DNA from: Acephala macrosclerotiorum
Taxonomy: Eukaryota > Ascomycota > Leotiomycetes > Helotiales > Mollisiaceae
Direction: 5' to 3'
Assembly (NCBI GenBank): GCA_014904845.1
Contig: MU119487.1
Location: 1-64,000 of the forward strand
DNA length: 64,000 nt
The notes below the pieces were generated by a model that was not told where the DNA came from, did not search any database, and saw nothing but the letters and a program-made list of their open reading frames with translations. Positions 23,168 through 36,566 of this stretch are shown here, piece by piece. The translations under genes were made by a program, and so were the position numbers. Numbering within the stretch: the stretch's first letter is position 1; every line of letters begins with the position of its first letter.

Positions 23168-26100
23168 TTAAGGCAAATTCCCAGAAGATTTGTTTGAAGA
23201 AGTCTTCAGCACCATCCTTTTAGGCAATCCCCCAATCCTCTTCAAACGCTGAACGGTAGAACGTCTCCACCCGCCCACTGGCTGTTCATCCGAATTTATG
23301 GGTCTTGCCTGCCCGCTCTGCGACGATGGGGCTTGGATGCTGTGGGACGACCCAGCCAATCCAATCCCACTATCGTTGGAAACAGTATCCTGAGTAGCTT
23401 CCTCCGCCGGGACCTCGGCAGGATCCCCTTGATCGCTCCAACGTAGTGGAAACTTCCAACTATGGCCGAAAATTACAGCCCCGTCGGCGGGTAAGGTCAG
23501 CGGGTGACGATAGCTACGTCCCCACATTTTCGGAAAACTCGTAGGTAGAAGAACCTGAACTCTATCACAATGCTGGCTCTCGGTGCAATGACATGCTTCA
23601 AAGGACTTGTCAGGCGTATGCCAGTAGATGTCGTCCGCAACCCGTAAAGCTCCCGGATCAGATGGGTCTCCGACGAGGAGTTTCTTGAGGACTTGGGTGC
23701 CCACGGTCAGGTAATCTAGCATCTCGGGGACTTGATGCCAAGTCCTACATATTCCCGTTGAGTCATTGAGAGGTGACATGAGGTCACCAAAGCCAACGCC
23801 AAAAAGCGTGATCGCGTCGATAGCTCGAGCAAAGTCCACCCATCCTTTGCCGCTGGGTTTGAGGTTGGTAGCGCGAGACCACATGGGCTGCTTGGCACTT
23901 GCAACGTCATAGAAGTCAAACCCTTCAAGTTGTCGACGAGGAGAGAATTTGACCTTGTATCCGATCCCGTCGCGAGATATCTTGTTTTCTTGATGAGTCT
24001 GGATCAGATCTAGGATGTGGTAGATATCATTGACCCTATCCTGCAGGTCATAGTATGTGATCTTTTCCTTCTCGACCGTTTCATGAGTGCCGTCGGGCTT
24101 GATCGTAACTTCTTGCCAACTTTCATGCTTGTTCTTGAATAGCTTGAGTTTTCGGTTATGATCGTCTTCAAGAATCGTAATAGCAGCGTCACGCCCCTGT
24201 TTCGTTGCCGCTGCTTCTCGAAGAGGCGAATGAGTTGAAGCGAATCCAGACGATGCTTCTACGTTTAGTGATGCTCGGACAAGCTGCAACAGAGCGCTCG
24301 CACCATCCACGAGCCACGCACGTCCGTCACCATTGTCGTAGAGAAGAACGTACTTGGCAGCAATCGATCTCAGTTGACGGCCATAGCCATCTGCAGACGT
24401 AAGCCGTTCGGGCTTGTCCTTGATCCCTAGCGCGAGGGCGCCGGAGACAGTCACGTACTGCCCGGCAGAGATCGTCAATCTCTCGAAGACATAACCAGGT
24501 GCAGGCCTTGCGAGACCTGACGTAGTCACGTTGACTCCCGCAGAACCTAAGCAACGCTTTGTCTTAGTATAAGATTCAGGAGGCGATCCCTACGTTTTAA
24601 ACTTACCGACGCGATTCACGACAGTTGAGCACCATCCGACGATATGTCTAGCGTTTTCGAGATCGGGGAAAGTCAGGCCGTTGATCGCTTGACTGTTGCT
24701 TCCCAGATCATCAAGTCGTGGATCAGTGTAAGCAATTCTGCCCCCATCTTCGTTCAAGATCGTGTGCCACAATATTACATCAGCCTCGCGCTGGGTTGGA
24801 ATCAACATGGTGCAAAAGCCCTTGATGAAAAGCTTCTCACCAAATATGGCTATGCGCTGCGTCTCCACGAGGGAAGTCATGATATTCAAAGATGACTCCA
24901 GGCCAATAAGATGTCTAGGTCTGCGTCGTATCTTGAAACCCCTGACAACGATAGGGTTGCGAAAGAGAGCTCTCCAACAGCGTCCATTCGAGGTTTCTGA
25001 GCTGTCCTCTATCTCTTCTAATTGATAGTCAATTTCGCATAACATGCTTGTCCGTTCGCCATCTTTGTACTCTCGCACGAAATCCTTGACGAAGGGTGTA
25101 CAGGATACCAAGCCAACATATGGATGGGACCGTAGGGCCGCGCTGATCCAGGCTAGCATCTCCCCGATCTCAGCCACTGTCTCTGTGACCCCTGAGATGG
25201 CTAAAGTGAGCGAGGAATGGATGATAGATGCCTCTAAGGCAGACCCGTCCTGTAGTACTAAACGAGCTGATAAAATTGATCAGTATAACATGCCGAAATC
25301 GTTTTGCCTTGGATTTTCCCACCTTTACTTGTCGATTTCTTGCCTTCTCCCACGATAGCCTTGATCAGGGCCATGAATTGAGCTCCAATCAAAGGCCAGT
25401 TTCGGCAGAGAAACTCCTTACAAGTAAGGCTTTCGACCTTGTGACCTATTCCTGTAAGTGTCAATCCGTTCTCGATCGCTTCGCCGGGCTCCTCTCTATA
25501 TTTCTGGTCCTTGATAAAAATAATGGGCTCCCATGGCACTCTGTAGACCATGCTGCAGTGTAGTGGTGCCTGTTTTCTGCTAACTTTCCGTGGCACGGGG
25601 AGCATCACACGCCGGATGGCGGTGATGAAAGAAGAATTTGGGGTCTCGAGAAGCATTTCTCTCCTCAAGTTGGCGAGCAGGTGCCTGTAAGCTGTAGACG
25701 CCAGTACAAGTTTCCGATACACCGTCATTTGGGATGACACTTTATCCTCACCATCATCTGCCCCATCGGAAGGCTCCAACTCATTGGAAGCTTGCTCGCC
25801 GTCTTCCGTGGTATCAAACACTTCCATCTCCTCAGGTTCCACTCCTTCGAGGTTTGCTGTCCATCTTTGCATCATCTCCTCCAGTGAGATGGAACCATCT
25901 ACTTGATAACGACTTTCCATAGTCTCCCTTCTCTCGTCCAGAAAGTCCTGGAATCTTTCGGTTATGGAGCTAGTATATATTGTGAGTAATTTGAGCAAGT
26001 AGTAGGCAATATCAGTAATAAAAGGTACAGTTTGAGATCTAGGCAAATAGAATTGACCCAAAAAAAGAATCAAATTCTACTGGTCATGGAAACTCACTGC

Positions 26101-27536
26101 CTATATCTGCTGCAAAAACCCATGATGTCTCGATAAATTTGAGTCTTTCCTTCACCTCCAATTCTAGAAGCAAAGTCCACGAGGTGGTCTGGCAAGCTTT
26201 CAACTACCACTTCCATGCTTTCAGCATCCAGCTCAAATTCGGCCAGCGCTTCCACTAGGTTTGTAGCTAACTCGGACTTCCAATGGTCAAGCCTTCTGCT
26301 CCCAATAGCCCTGTCATCCCAACTGGTGGTGTATACTGTTGTCGTGTCGTGTAGCTCAAAGTCGGCCTCTCCAAGAAGCTCTGGGGTAGAATTTGCAGTC
26401 AAATTCGTTGACCCTTGACCTGAACCCGAGCTCAAAGCTGAAGACCCCGTCGTCCGAGCCGACATGCCATCTAATCTCGCGTCAACACCTCTCGAGATGG
26501 GACTTCCGGCATTATGATTTTGGTCGCCTGTCACAGCGTCCGAAGTCGTAGTGGCTGAATCGGTTGTAGTTACAATTACACTTGGATCCGACGGAATTAT
26601 TGGTATGGTTTCCGGCCTTTCCTTTCCTTCTAGATCGACGCCGAATGAAGAGGCATAACCAGAGTCTGAGAAAGCATCTTCGGAAAGGCGAACTTGATTG
26701 ACTGAATTCAGCTGGCCCTGTGAAGTAGGCTCATCTCGGGAGAACTCGACGCCAGACAAATTACCCAGCACAGGACCCAGGACATTGCCGATCTGGTCGC
26801 CGCTTTCAAAAGGCTCTGCTCTTATCTTCGTCGTAAAGGAAATCTTTTGTAGCCTGTATGCAAACACAAAATCCGATGATTTTTGAGAAGAGTCGTTCCT
26901 AATGAAGCTATCTGACTGCTCTCGGGACCTAGGCGAGGGTATGGACGAATCTTCCGAGTGGAAACCGTAAAAGGTTCGAACACCAACGACTAGGTAGATC
27001 CTCTTTTTGAAGGTGAACCGCCCAAAGGCTTGTTTGACATTCTCATGTTGGAAAATCTTTCGAATGTATTCCATATCAGGTTCCATGTAAGAGACCTCCA
27101 AACGTGTTGGTTTCCATATTTGTTTTCTGTTTGACCCTTTCAATAGAGGGCCTACTAAATTTGCCGGAAGAGTGAAAGAGGAGACATCTGGGTTGAAATG
27201 CGTCCAACTGGACCTAGGATTCTCTACCAGCATCGACTCGCACAGGGTTGATACGGTAAACAGGGCAGAACTGGGTTCGTATGGGTCGAGAAGAACCTGT
27301 CCGAGCTGGAGCACACCAGTGCGCGTGTATTCGGCTGATTTAGTAAACACCCAGCTCTTGACCTCTTTGCTTTTAAAAGAGTTCAAATCTTGGAGTGTAG
27401 GCGACAACAAGTTTGGAGCCATGCGTGCGTCCGTGACGTAATTCCAGGATCCTTCAAATTTTCTCATCGACCTAGGTCGCCCAAAAAAGTGATTATTCAA
27501 ACGCTGGTTGAGGAATCTATGACAGTGCTGGACCAC
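23168..27536 (-). CDS. Large conserved fungal protein of unknown function (1,394 aa)
   Basis: Four exons on the minus strand: 27536-26098, 26038-25323, 25257-24607 and 24546-23168. Introns are about 60 nt with donors GTGAGT, GTGGGA (or GTAAAG four bases upstream) and GTAAGT; all joins keep frame and give 1,394 residues. Part 1 (about 1-240) contains GSWNYVTDAR, LLSPTLQDLNSF and SAEYTRTGVLQLGQ. Residues about 240-420 are Ser/Thr-rich and disordered. The middle has VPWEPIIFIKDQKY, LQDGSALEASIIHSSLTLAI and FRNPIVVRGFKIRRRPRHLIG. The C-terminal part has APGYVFERLTISAGQYVTVSG, a HTPDKSFEACHCTESQHCD cysteine/histidine cluster, and a basic disordered tail. Segments resemble large Pezizomycotina proteins of unknown function that vary among strains; I can name no activity. 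Confidence 0.75.
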
Positions 27537-29471
27537 AATTGACGAGGCTGGACTGGATGCGGACGAGTTTTGCGTAATTTTAATCGAACAATTCGATAGA
27601 GTCTCCTAACTGGATTACCCAACCTCGATCTTACAGCCTCTTAAACGATTTCGATTTCACATACACCCTTTTCAGGTCTCAACATGTTTCAAGCAAGTCA
27701 AAGTTCCAAGGCGGGGCTTGAGAAAGTAGCGCTATGTATTGTGGTCAGCATTGGAATTGCCCTGTTTCGCAATGGGACACGCGCAGATGGGCAAGCTGCT
27801 TCGACATTTATGACTGGCAGCTGCCTCCACTGGTATAGGTGGCTGATACACAGACTCTCGCAGCCGCATGCATCCGGGACCAATGATCGGCTGCTCGTGC
27901 CGCCGTGGCTTGGGAGTTGCGGTTGCCTTACCCTAGGAATTCAGGCTTCGTGGATTTATGTAGGCAAAGATTGCAGCCTTACCTACGTCAATTCGGGGCG
28001 AAGATCAGTGGCCGAAATGAATATATCATGATATATTCAACTGATCAAGAATTCGCAATAATGGTGTTGATTGAGGAAGCTAAGACGAAGGTGGAGTGAG
28101 GGAATTTATCTACTTATCCTGATCAAAGATAAAAGAAAAGCTGATAAATGCTTAGCTAGGACATGAATGAACTCTTTTCGCTTTTTGCCTTGGTACCGTT
28201 TGATCGCTCATTAATGGGCACCGTCTGGCTGTATCTTTCTTTGAACCGCCCTGATCATGAAATCTTTTGACTGCGCTATCGCGTTTTGATGGGAAAGATG
28301 AGTTATTGTCGGGACTATTTAAACTTTTAATTCAAGGATACTTCTTGGTTTTGACATGGTTTTGAGGGTTGTGGGTAGAACTTTTTCAAATGGAGTTTTT
28401 GCAACAGACCTTGCCGAAGAAGTGCAACGCAAACTTTACCACATCTCTGAGTCTAGTTTCATCCCTTCTATATATTAGAGACGAGGATTGCGGACTAGCT
28501 CGGCTCACGACGTAGTCAACAAGAACCCTTCAATTCAGCATGAGACTTTGTTGATCGGACTGAGACTTGGAAAGACCTATGTACCCAGAAACTCCAAGCT
28601 TTGCCAGGCCTTCCGGGCATACAATCTTCGAGATGTGCGCACCTATCTGTGCTTCGCCGATATGGTGGGCTCGCTAAACTTTCAAGCTTCTTCTCGCTAG
28701 CTTTTCAGGCTATTAAAAGGGGGACGGGTTTCTTTTTACCTCGCATTGAAGCCCTATTTTCTAACAACAACGACAATGTTCTTATTGAGGCTGAAAATGA
28801 GGTCAAGGACTTGATGTGTCGTGGTACAGCCAAAGAGCAACTTGAATTCTAGGGCAAGCTAGGCAAGATGCTCAATCCAGACAATTTCAGGACTTCGATA
28901 AGGGGGATAGGGACCGTAAGCGAAGCCCCAAGCCCCCGGATGAGAGTGTGAAATATTGCGATTGAAGCGTTTGGCCAGGCTTCTAGCGTCCTTACAATCG
29001 CTACCACCATATGGAGCTCGCGTATGTAGATCTATGCAGCAGAAGACGGGACGGGAAAAGCAAGATTCGTGTGATATCAGAATGTCGGAAGTTCAAAGTT
29101 GAGTTTCAACTTCCGACGAGGCACACTTTTGTTCGCATTCTCCGCGATGCGACTCGGAGTAGAATGGCGGGGTGAGCCACTAATGAACGACATCTCAATT
29201 CGTAAGCATTCGTTGTGGGACCTCATGGCGTTTATGGATATGAGTTTCCTCGCGTCTATGAAGTTCCACTTCTCTCAAATCGAATCCAGGCCGCCCAGTC
29301 ATGTGATCCTGCGCAAGAATCATCCGTCTCACCTGGGGGTTCCGATACCGGCAATCAATACCAATCATTTTCTTCATTGCGATTAGTATTTATTTCTATT
29401 ACCTCTTCAATAGAACGGATTCCTTTTTATCTGTTCCTTCTCTCCATTTTCCTGTCCTTGATTTCTAGTCT
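27537..29471. other. Intergenic; no gene supported
   Basis: About 1.9 kb. Frames at 27684-28099 and 28488-28852 are short, overlap other frames and match nothing. The left end contains the promoter of the 1,394-residue gene; the right end contains that of the FMN dehydrogenase gene. Confidence 0.45.
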
Positions 29472-30842
29472 ATGCTACCAAACATGGCTAAGATGACCGA
29501 CGATGTTGCAATCGCACCTGGTGGCGAGGCGGAATCTCTCAAATCACCAGTCTTGGATGACCCGATCACTGTTTCGGAGGTCGAACAACTTGCTCGAAGA
29601 CGTTTACCCAAGGCAGTGTATGACTATTACTCCTGTGGGGCTGACGATCAATATGCCTTGAGAAGGAACATCGACGCATTTTCTGGGTACGATATTTCAA
29701 TCTCCGCCCTTCTCTGGAACATGTGATCCCAACAATAACTTTAGGGTGTACGTTCTTCCACGAATACTAAGAGACGTATCTGTTGTAGATACCTCGACTA
29801 CAATCTTCGGCTGGATGACGACTCTCCCCATTGCATTTGCCCCCAGTGCAATGCAGAAGCTGGCAGGTGGGGAAGGGGAATTAGATGTCGCTCGAACAGC
29901 ATCAAAGATGAAGCTCAACATGACATTATCTTCTCAGTCCACCACAACACTGGAGGATGTCATGGCTGCGGCCAAGGCTCAAGCAGTTGGTGGAACACTG
30001 TCTCCCAAATTTTGGTTTCAGATTTACTTGACTCCTGATATGGAGCACAATATCGCCCTGATCAAAAGAGCAGAAGGTATCCAGAGGCTCCATCACGGTT
30101 GAAGGATTAGGTTGCTGACAAGATATTGAATGAAGCGGCAGGATATGAAGCCCTTGTGGTAACCGTCGATACACCAGTTCTCGGAAACCGGCTCAACGAG
30201 CGCAAGACACCATTGATCTTACCTCCCCATCTCCGTCTAGCTAACATCAAAGATGCTAATGCGACAAAGTCGAGAGAACCAACTGTCAACCGAATACTGA
30301 TGGATGCACGCACTGCAGATCAAGCTAAGGAGATTCTCAAAAAGGCGAAGAAGACAATTCATAGTGCTGAACTTACATGGGACGTTCTTTCACATTTGCG
30401 TAAGAGTACATCGATGAAGATCATTCTCAAGGGAATCATGGCGCCTGATGATGCGCGATTGGCTGTTAAGCACGGCGCTGATGCTATTGTTGTGTCGAAT
30501 CATGGAGGACGGCAGCTTGACTGTGTCCCTTCAACACTAGAAGTCTTACCCCGCATCGCTAAAGCTGTAAATGGGAAGATACCTGTGCTTTTTGATGGAG
30601 GTGTTCGCAGAGGGAGTGATGTTTTCAAAGCGATTGCTTTGGGCGCAGATCTTGTTTTGATAGGTAGACCAGTCATTTGGGGGTTAGGCTACAAAGGCCA
30701 GGAAGGTGTTGAGACGGTGGTCAACATCCTAGAGAGGGAGTTGAGCAGGACGATGGCACTTGCTGGAGTCGCCAGTATTGCAGATATTGGGAGAGCGGCA
30801 GTACGTATGACACGAAACCCTTTAAGATTCTCAAAATTATAA
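29472..30842 (+). CDS. FMN-dependent alpha-hydroxy-acid dehydrogenase
   Basis: Three exons: 29472-29686, 29745-30076 and 30136-30842. Intron 1 is 58 nt (GTACGA..TTTAG). Intron 2 is 59 nt (GTATCC..GAAG) with a TTGCTGAC branch point; it rejoins as LIKRAEAAGYEALVV. The product is 417 residues, full length for the FMN hydroxy-acid oxidase/dehydrogenase family (glycolate oxidase, L-lactate dehydrogenase). Visible family blocks: YDYYSCGADDQYALRRN near the N-terminus, FQIYLT, VTVDTPVLGNR, ILKGI with the FMN-binding Lys (about 281), SNHGGRQLD with catalytic His about 305 and Arg about 308, and VLFDGGVRRGSDVFKAIALGA for phosphate binding. It oxidises a small 2-hydroxy acid to the 2-oxo acid. No peroxisomal PTS1 or mitochondrial presequence is evident, so a cytosolic place is likely. 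The substrate cannot be read from sequence. Confidence 0.9.
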
Positions 30843-30966
30843 TATAGTCCATAGTTTGAATTCGAGATTGGATTGTTTCCACGGAATCTGACCCTTCAGT
30901 TACTCCTCTTCCCAAACTTGATATTGAAGAACGACTTTTGACCCTTCATCTCAGGCCTACCACAAA

Positions 30967-33900
30967 TTAGCACCATCCCTTCACGATCCATTTGCTGCTG
31001 AAAACGTACCTAGTTCCACTACCACCTACTCCACCCCCGTACCCGTCTCCGTCATACGGGTTTCCCACAAAATAAGTGCCTTGATCCTGACCTTGACTTT
31101 GATTTTGAGGGGAAGGACCACCACTCCAAGGCGGTGTCGGCATCGGATACTGTTCTGCTGGATACGATTGCGGGTTATAAGGGGCATAGGGCCTCAATGG
31201 AGCCGGTTGTACTTCAGGCGGTGCAGATTGATACTGTGTTCGATTTGGTAGTGGGGGTGTTGTTTGATTGTACGTGTTCTGATCTGGACTCCAGGTTTGG
31301 TATTGTGGGGTTGGGGATTGGGAGCTGTATGACGCTGTGGATTGACCTAGAGGTGTTCTGGGAGGTAGCGAAGGCGCATTCAGCTGTTTGAGTGGAGGGT
31401 TCGGAGCTTCTTGTTGATACGGGCTGCCAGCATAGTCTGAGCGGGCAGGTGACAGAGCCAGTGGAGGCTGTCCGGAGTTTGAGGTTGCGGGTGATGGTTT
31501 TCTTCTGATCTTCATCTGTGGAGTTGAAGGCGTGTCTATTTGTGGTGTCCATTGCTGAGAAGACTGGTTTGTTGTGAAGTTCGAGCTTGGCTCTTGGAAC
31601 CAGTTATCCACCCCGAGTCCAGCAAGTTCTGTGGGCAGTGGAGTATCATCGCGTTCTGGTACCACGGCAGCATCCAGCTCGGAAGGACGAGCAAAGAGGG
31701 AGTTCAGTCCCATTGATGATGGCTCATCTGTCTCAATTTTCTTTATCAATTGATCGTCGTCATTTGCTTTATCCTCTGACTCATGTACGCTAGAGGCTAG
31801 CAGAACAGCATCATCATTCGCAACAAATGAGGCGTCGCTTCCTCTGCGGCTGTCTCCTTCTTGCTTGACAAATTTCACGCTTCGGATGACATCTGTGATT
31901 ACAGAGTTTCCTGACTCCATAGCGGTTTTGATCGCACTTAAAATTGCTGAGGCGTGGTTCACAAGGGGCGGAAGACACTCCTCATTCGCGTACTTAACAG
32001 CTGTTTGGATAGCATTCAGACCCTCGTTGTTGGAATGCATGATATCCGCGCCTTCGCCAAGCAAGTATTCGACGCTGTCTTGATCTCCTCGGTATGCAGC
32101 GGCAATAAGTGCGGTGTCGCCCTCATTGTCTGGAGTATTAATCTCAGCCCCAGCTTTTGAAAGGAGTTCCACAGATTCCTTGGGCAAGTATAAAGCGGCT
32201 TTAATCAATGGCGTAGAACCATCATCTCCGCCAAAAACATTGACATTGGCATGAGCCTTGATCAAAAGTTCGACGATTTTGTCTTCTCCTCTCTCGGTGG
32301 CGGCAATGAGAGGGCATGTATCGGGCCCGGGACCAAGATTAGGGTCGGCTTTGTGCTCGAGTAACAACTCGACGATGTCCACTTTCCCTGCTTCACAAGC
32401 CGCCTGAAGGGCAGTGCCTGCGGAGAAATTCTCGTTTGCAGTACATGCATTAACATCGGCGTTCCACTCTAGAAGTTCTTCCACAATCTCCTTGTGTCCT
32501 TCTGCTGCTGCAGTCTGTAAAGCCCACCCGTCTGACGCGTTTACATCTGCCTTTCTATCTAAGAGAAGCTTGACGAGGTCGAGGTCCCCATTGTAAGCGA
32601 CCTCTGTCAAAGCAGTGCCACACCTAGTTCGAGCGTCAGTAAGTTTTAAAGGACTCAATGCAAATGTCTTAAAAGTAAAGGGGCATTCTATGCACAGCGT
32701 AGTAAGGCTTCAAATTGATGGGACTTACTCTTCGTCAGCAGCATCCGGATTGGCACCAAAGTCGCGTAAGAGCATTTCAACTGTTGAATGTTTCCCACAG
32801 CCTGCAGCCTTGATCAGGGCTTTATCAAGTGTGTCTGGTAACATTTCACCGTTGGCGTGCTTCCAGACAGCCTGCGAGCCTCAAAATTAGTATAAAGTTT
32901 CATGCACGTGAATGGCAGAAGAGTTCTGGGATACCTGAAAAGAGGAAGGAGGTAACTCACCTGAAGAACTCTGTCCTGGTTCTCGGAAGTGCCAGATGCT
33001 TCTTCAAACAAGGCTCCGTAATCAAGCGCCTGACCCTGGTACCGTTCGAGAAGCACCATGATAATGTCCCAGTTGTCTTCTTCTGTTGCGGCATCTAGAG
33101 CTTTTTGGAAGCATTCCTGGGGGTGAGTATACGACAGCAGCTTGGAGAATACCTCGACTCGGCCGGCCTCTGCAGCAGCTACCAGCGCTTTATCGTACTC
33201 CTCGGGGGGTAATTTATCTGCGCATGAATCGATGAGATACTCAAACATTGATAAGTCTGAAAGTTGTGCAGCTAGAGATAGCGGTGCATCGTAATCTTCG
33301 TCTTCGGAGGCAACCATGGTAAGGGAAGCGCCCTTTTCAATCAGAAGCTTAATGGCTTCGCGGTTACCAGAGTAAATGGCGGCATTCACAACCGACCCAA
33401 TGTCGTCCGGTACACAAGCATTGATGTCGGCTCCACGGTTGATGAGCTTCCTCATAATCGTAACATTTCCTTGCAGGGCTGCGTTGTGCAGCGGTGTGTC
33501 GTTCCCATCTTCTTTGCCATCATCGATGACGGCGCCCCTGTTGAGCAGTTCTTCGACAATATTGACTCGTCCGAAATAGGCTGCCAAATGTAACTGTCTT
33601 AACGTCAGCGTGGAAATTCATGCAAGGATTTACGGATCACAAACCGGAGTGTCGTCATTCGTATCACGCAAACTGAGCTCATCCTGATGTCCATGCTTGA
33701 TCAGTGCTACAACGAGCTGACTAAAGCCAACTGAGGCAGCAACATGTAGCGCAGAAAGATTTCGATCTAGGTCAATGTCCTCAAAAGCTGAGGGGTTTAA
33801 TCGCGCGTATTCAATGAGCCATCGTCGTCGGATCAGAGACTTTGGCTTCCAAAACTCTTCCTCTAAACTCAGATCCTCCGCGATTTCCGCCGTGGCTTTA

Positions 33901-36566
33901 CTCGCGTGGTGAAGCCAGTGCTTGACCATGTAAGCAAGTGCAACGTCCCTAACTTTCTCTTTTTCTGGATCCATCTCTTCATCCTCTGAATCTGAATCCC
34001 ACTCAGAGTCATCTTCACTGAGATCCTCCACATCATCATCCGAATCGTCCCCATCATCGTCGTCTGATGCTTCAGACGCGTCCTCGCTGGCATCATCTGC
34101 ATCATCATCGTCGTCGCCTTCTTTACCCTCTGCAGGCTCCGGTTCTGGCTCAGGCTCGGGTTCCGGGTAATTTAAGCGCTCCATTAGATGGGAAAAGGAG
34201 CGGAGGGAGAGGACCCCATGTTGCCATGCTGTAGCTTCCTTTGAAAGTCCTAAGAGTTTCTCAGCATTCGCAAGAAGGTGACTCTTAACCACCACGTTCA
34301 TGAAGCAGATCTTGACCTCTGTTCCGCTTCCACCTGTACGCTTGACCACGAGCAGGGGTTTGCATCGTTCCACCAATTGACGGAGCTTCGACTTTTCTTC
34401 ATCCTTTTTCTCTCCAGCCTTCTTTTCCTCTTCCTTTGGGTACAAGCCGGTCAACACGCCCAGCTCAGGTTCCGTTGGGTCCTCAAAGGTGAGAACAAGC
34501 GCTCGCAGCATTTCGTGGATCCTCTCGACATCCGGGATGTTTGAACTAAAAATTTGTAGCCACGCTCTCTCGAGAAGCGATGCCAGGTCTTGAGGCATAT
34601 CTTCGAGAATGTGACGAACCGTGAGCTCGTTCTCGTTCTCAGGAATCTCCTTGAGGTGGATGCAAGCGATATCGATCCATTGTGTATTCTGCGCTCTTCT
34701 ACCAATCAAACTACTGGTGAAGTAGGCTGCCGCTTTGTTGTACTTCTTTTCCTCACTCAATTTTCTGACTTCAAGATACGCATGCTTGCGAAGTTCCAGT
34801 TGGACCTGACTCTCGTATTTCTCGTCTTCGAGATCAATGAGACGGACTCCTGGAGCTTTTAAAGCTTCGCGGACAACATACTTGTCCCTGCTAGTGAAAA
34901 GCCATCTAACTGGCACTCGTTTCTGGTTTGGAAGGTTGATGTTCATCAGCTCCGAATTGATAAGGTTCATCAACTTTGTTGTAGAATCACTCTCCTCCGG
35001 AAGGACATGTAAGTTGTTAATAACAAAATATACCCTGCTCCCAATAAACTCGTCTGAAAGCATATCCTGGAGGACTTGCCACATGTTCTCTACTGTCAAC
35101 TGTGGAGTGGATTTTGAAGCATCTTCCTTGGCCTTCTTTTTGACAAAGTGCTTCGCATATGGGGCCAGCACTCCTTGCTGTTTGACTAACTGCCACAACA
35201 AAGACTTAAGCAGGTCCTCCGCAGTAGAATAGTCTGGAGTGGGCTCGAAGAAAAAATACGCTAGCAGTGTAGGCGCCTGCCCACTTGGTGATTCTAAGTC
35301 GGCCATAATCATCTTTTCGATCTCGTCAATGGCTGCGATCATGTTGTTGGTCTTGCCCCTACCTTCAGGGCCTTCAATCCATAAGCAGTCCACTCCTTTA
35401 GCATTCGCATCGGCCGGTGAATTGGGCGAGATGGGTGAAGTGATATCATAATCTGGGGAGGCAGTGGACAGCCAATCGCGATACTCCTGTTCCTTAGTAA
35501 GCCAAGAGGATGCAGCGTATTTTCCGCCTAGGGCTTTGCGTTTCTTCTGGATCTGGGCGCCTTCAAGAACCTCCATGACGTCTGTGATAGTTTCATGGTT
35601 GATATTGCGGGTCGAATTGAGCCTGTTTTTGACCACAAGCTGGGCTCCGTGTATGATGGTTTTCAACGGACTTCGTACCAGCTGATATCGCTCATCCTTC
35701 GGGCCGTCGAACTTAACAAGATCCCGATGGATGCATGCCAGACCCATCTCAGAGTTGCCAGATAGGGTAGCCGATTCGCGAGTCACAAACTTGGCGATCT
35801 CCTTAGGTGTCTTGATCCAGCTTGGTAGACCTGCAAGTTGGGCAAAATTTGTCGGTTGTTCCTCATAGAAACAGAAAAGCTCGATCTTTTGGCTCAATTT
35901 CCCGACAAGTCGCATAAAGTCGTTTTTAAGCTCCCTCAAACCTTCGTCCTCGGGCTTCATTAAATCAAGGAGTTTTGATGAATTGGCTTTGTCGAACTTT
36001 TCTCCGACCAAAGCAAAGAAACTAGCCGCTGCTGCTGCAAGAGCGCCGCCAAACGGGGTTCCGAAGAAAACGCACCCTGCAATAGTCTCAAACATCGCAG
36101 GAAACTGATCCCTACGCGCGTCCGCAAGAGTTATAGCCTTGGCAATCACCAGACCTCCCATGCTGTGGCCGATGAAGACAATCGGGCGCCGTGGGCATTT
36201 CTCCCTGTTGATTTTTAGACCATGAAGGAGAGTCGATGCAAGGTTGCCCAAGTATTGCTTCACCTTGAGTGGCCCCGTCCATGCTGATTCATATAGATAC
36301 AGGAGAACCCGCGATTTTGGGAAGTCTCTCACGATTCCGTCCTTGTCTGAGGTCCAGTTGAAGTCGTTGATATTCGATCGCCAGCTATTGATTGGATCAG
36401 CGCCAAGTCCTGGAACAAACACAATATCGACTTCTGGGACATCGGATCCAGCTGGTTCATAGAGCGTTCTGATGCCTTGCTTGACATCTTGAAGAGTCTT
36501 CGGTTTGCGAGTTGTGTTAGACCGGGCAACTGCGGCTTTCCGCGTGTCTGATCGTCTTATAGACAT
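30967..36566 (-). CDS. NLR-like receptor: SesB-type hydrolase, NACHT, ankyrin repeats
   Basis: Four exons on the minus strand: 36566-33645, 33593-32961, 32871-32729 and 32623-30967; 1,784 residues. Residues 45-290 are an alpha/beta-hydrolase (SesB-like) domain with VPGLGADP (51-58), nucleophile GHSMGG (133-138, Ser135) and His280. NACHT follows with Walker A GPEGRGKT (399-406), a Walker-B-position strand VYFVINN (512-518) and sensor WLFTSR (555-560). Residues about 820-895 are an acidic tract (EP repeats, then D/S/E runs). Ankyrin repeats start at ALHVAASVGF and run through exons 2-4 (TPLHNAALQGN, TALQAACEAGK, TALIAAAYRGD and others). The last 250 residues are Pro/Gln/Ser rich. Fungal proteins of this layout are intracellular NLR-type receptors linked to non-self recognition and incompatibility (SesB-NACHT-ANK class). 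The Walker B acid residues are missing. Confidence 0.88.
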
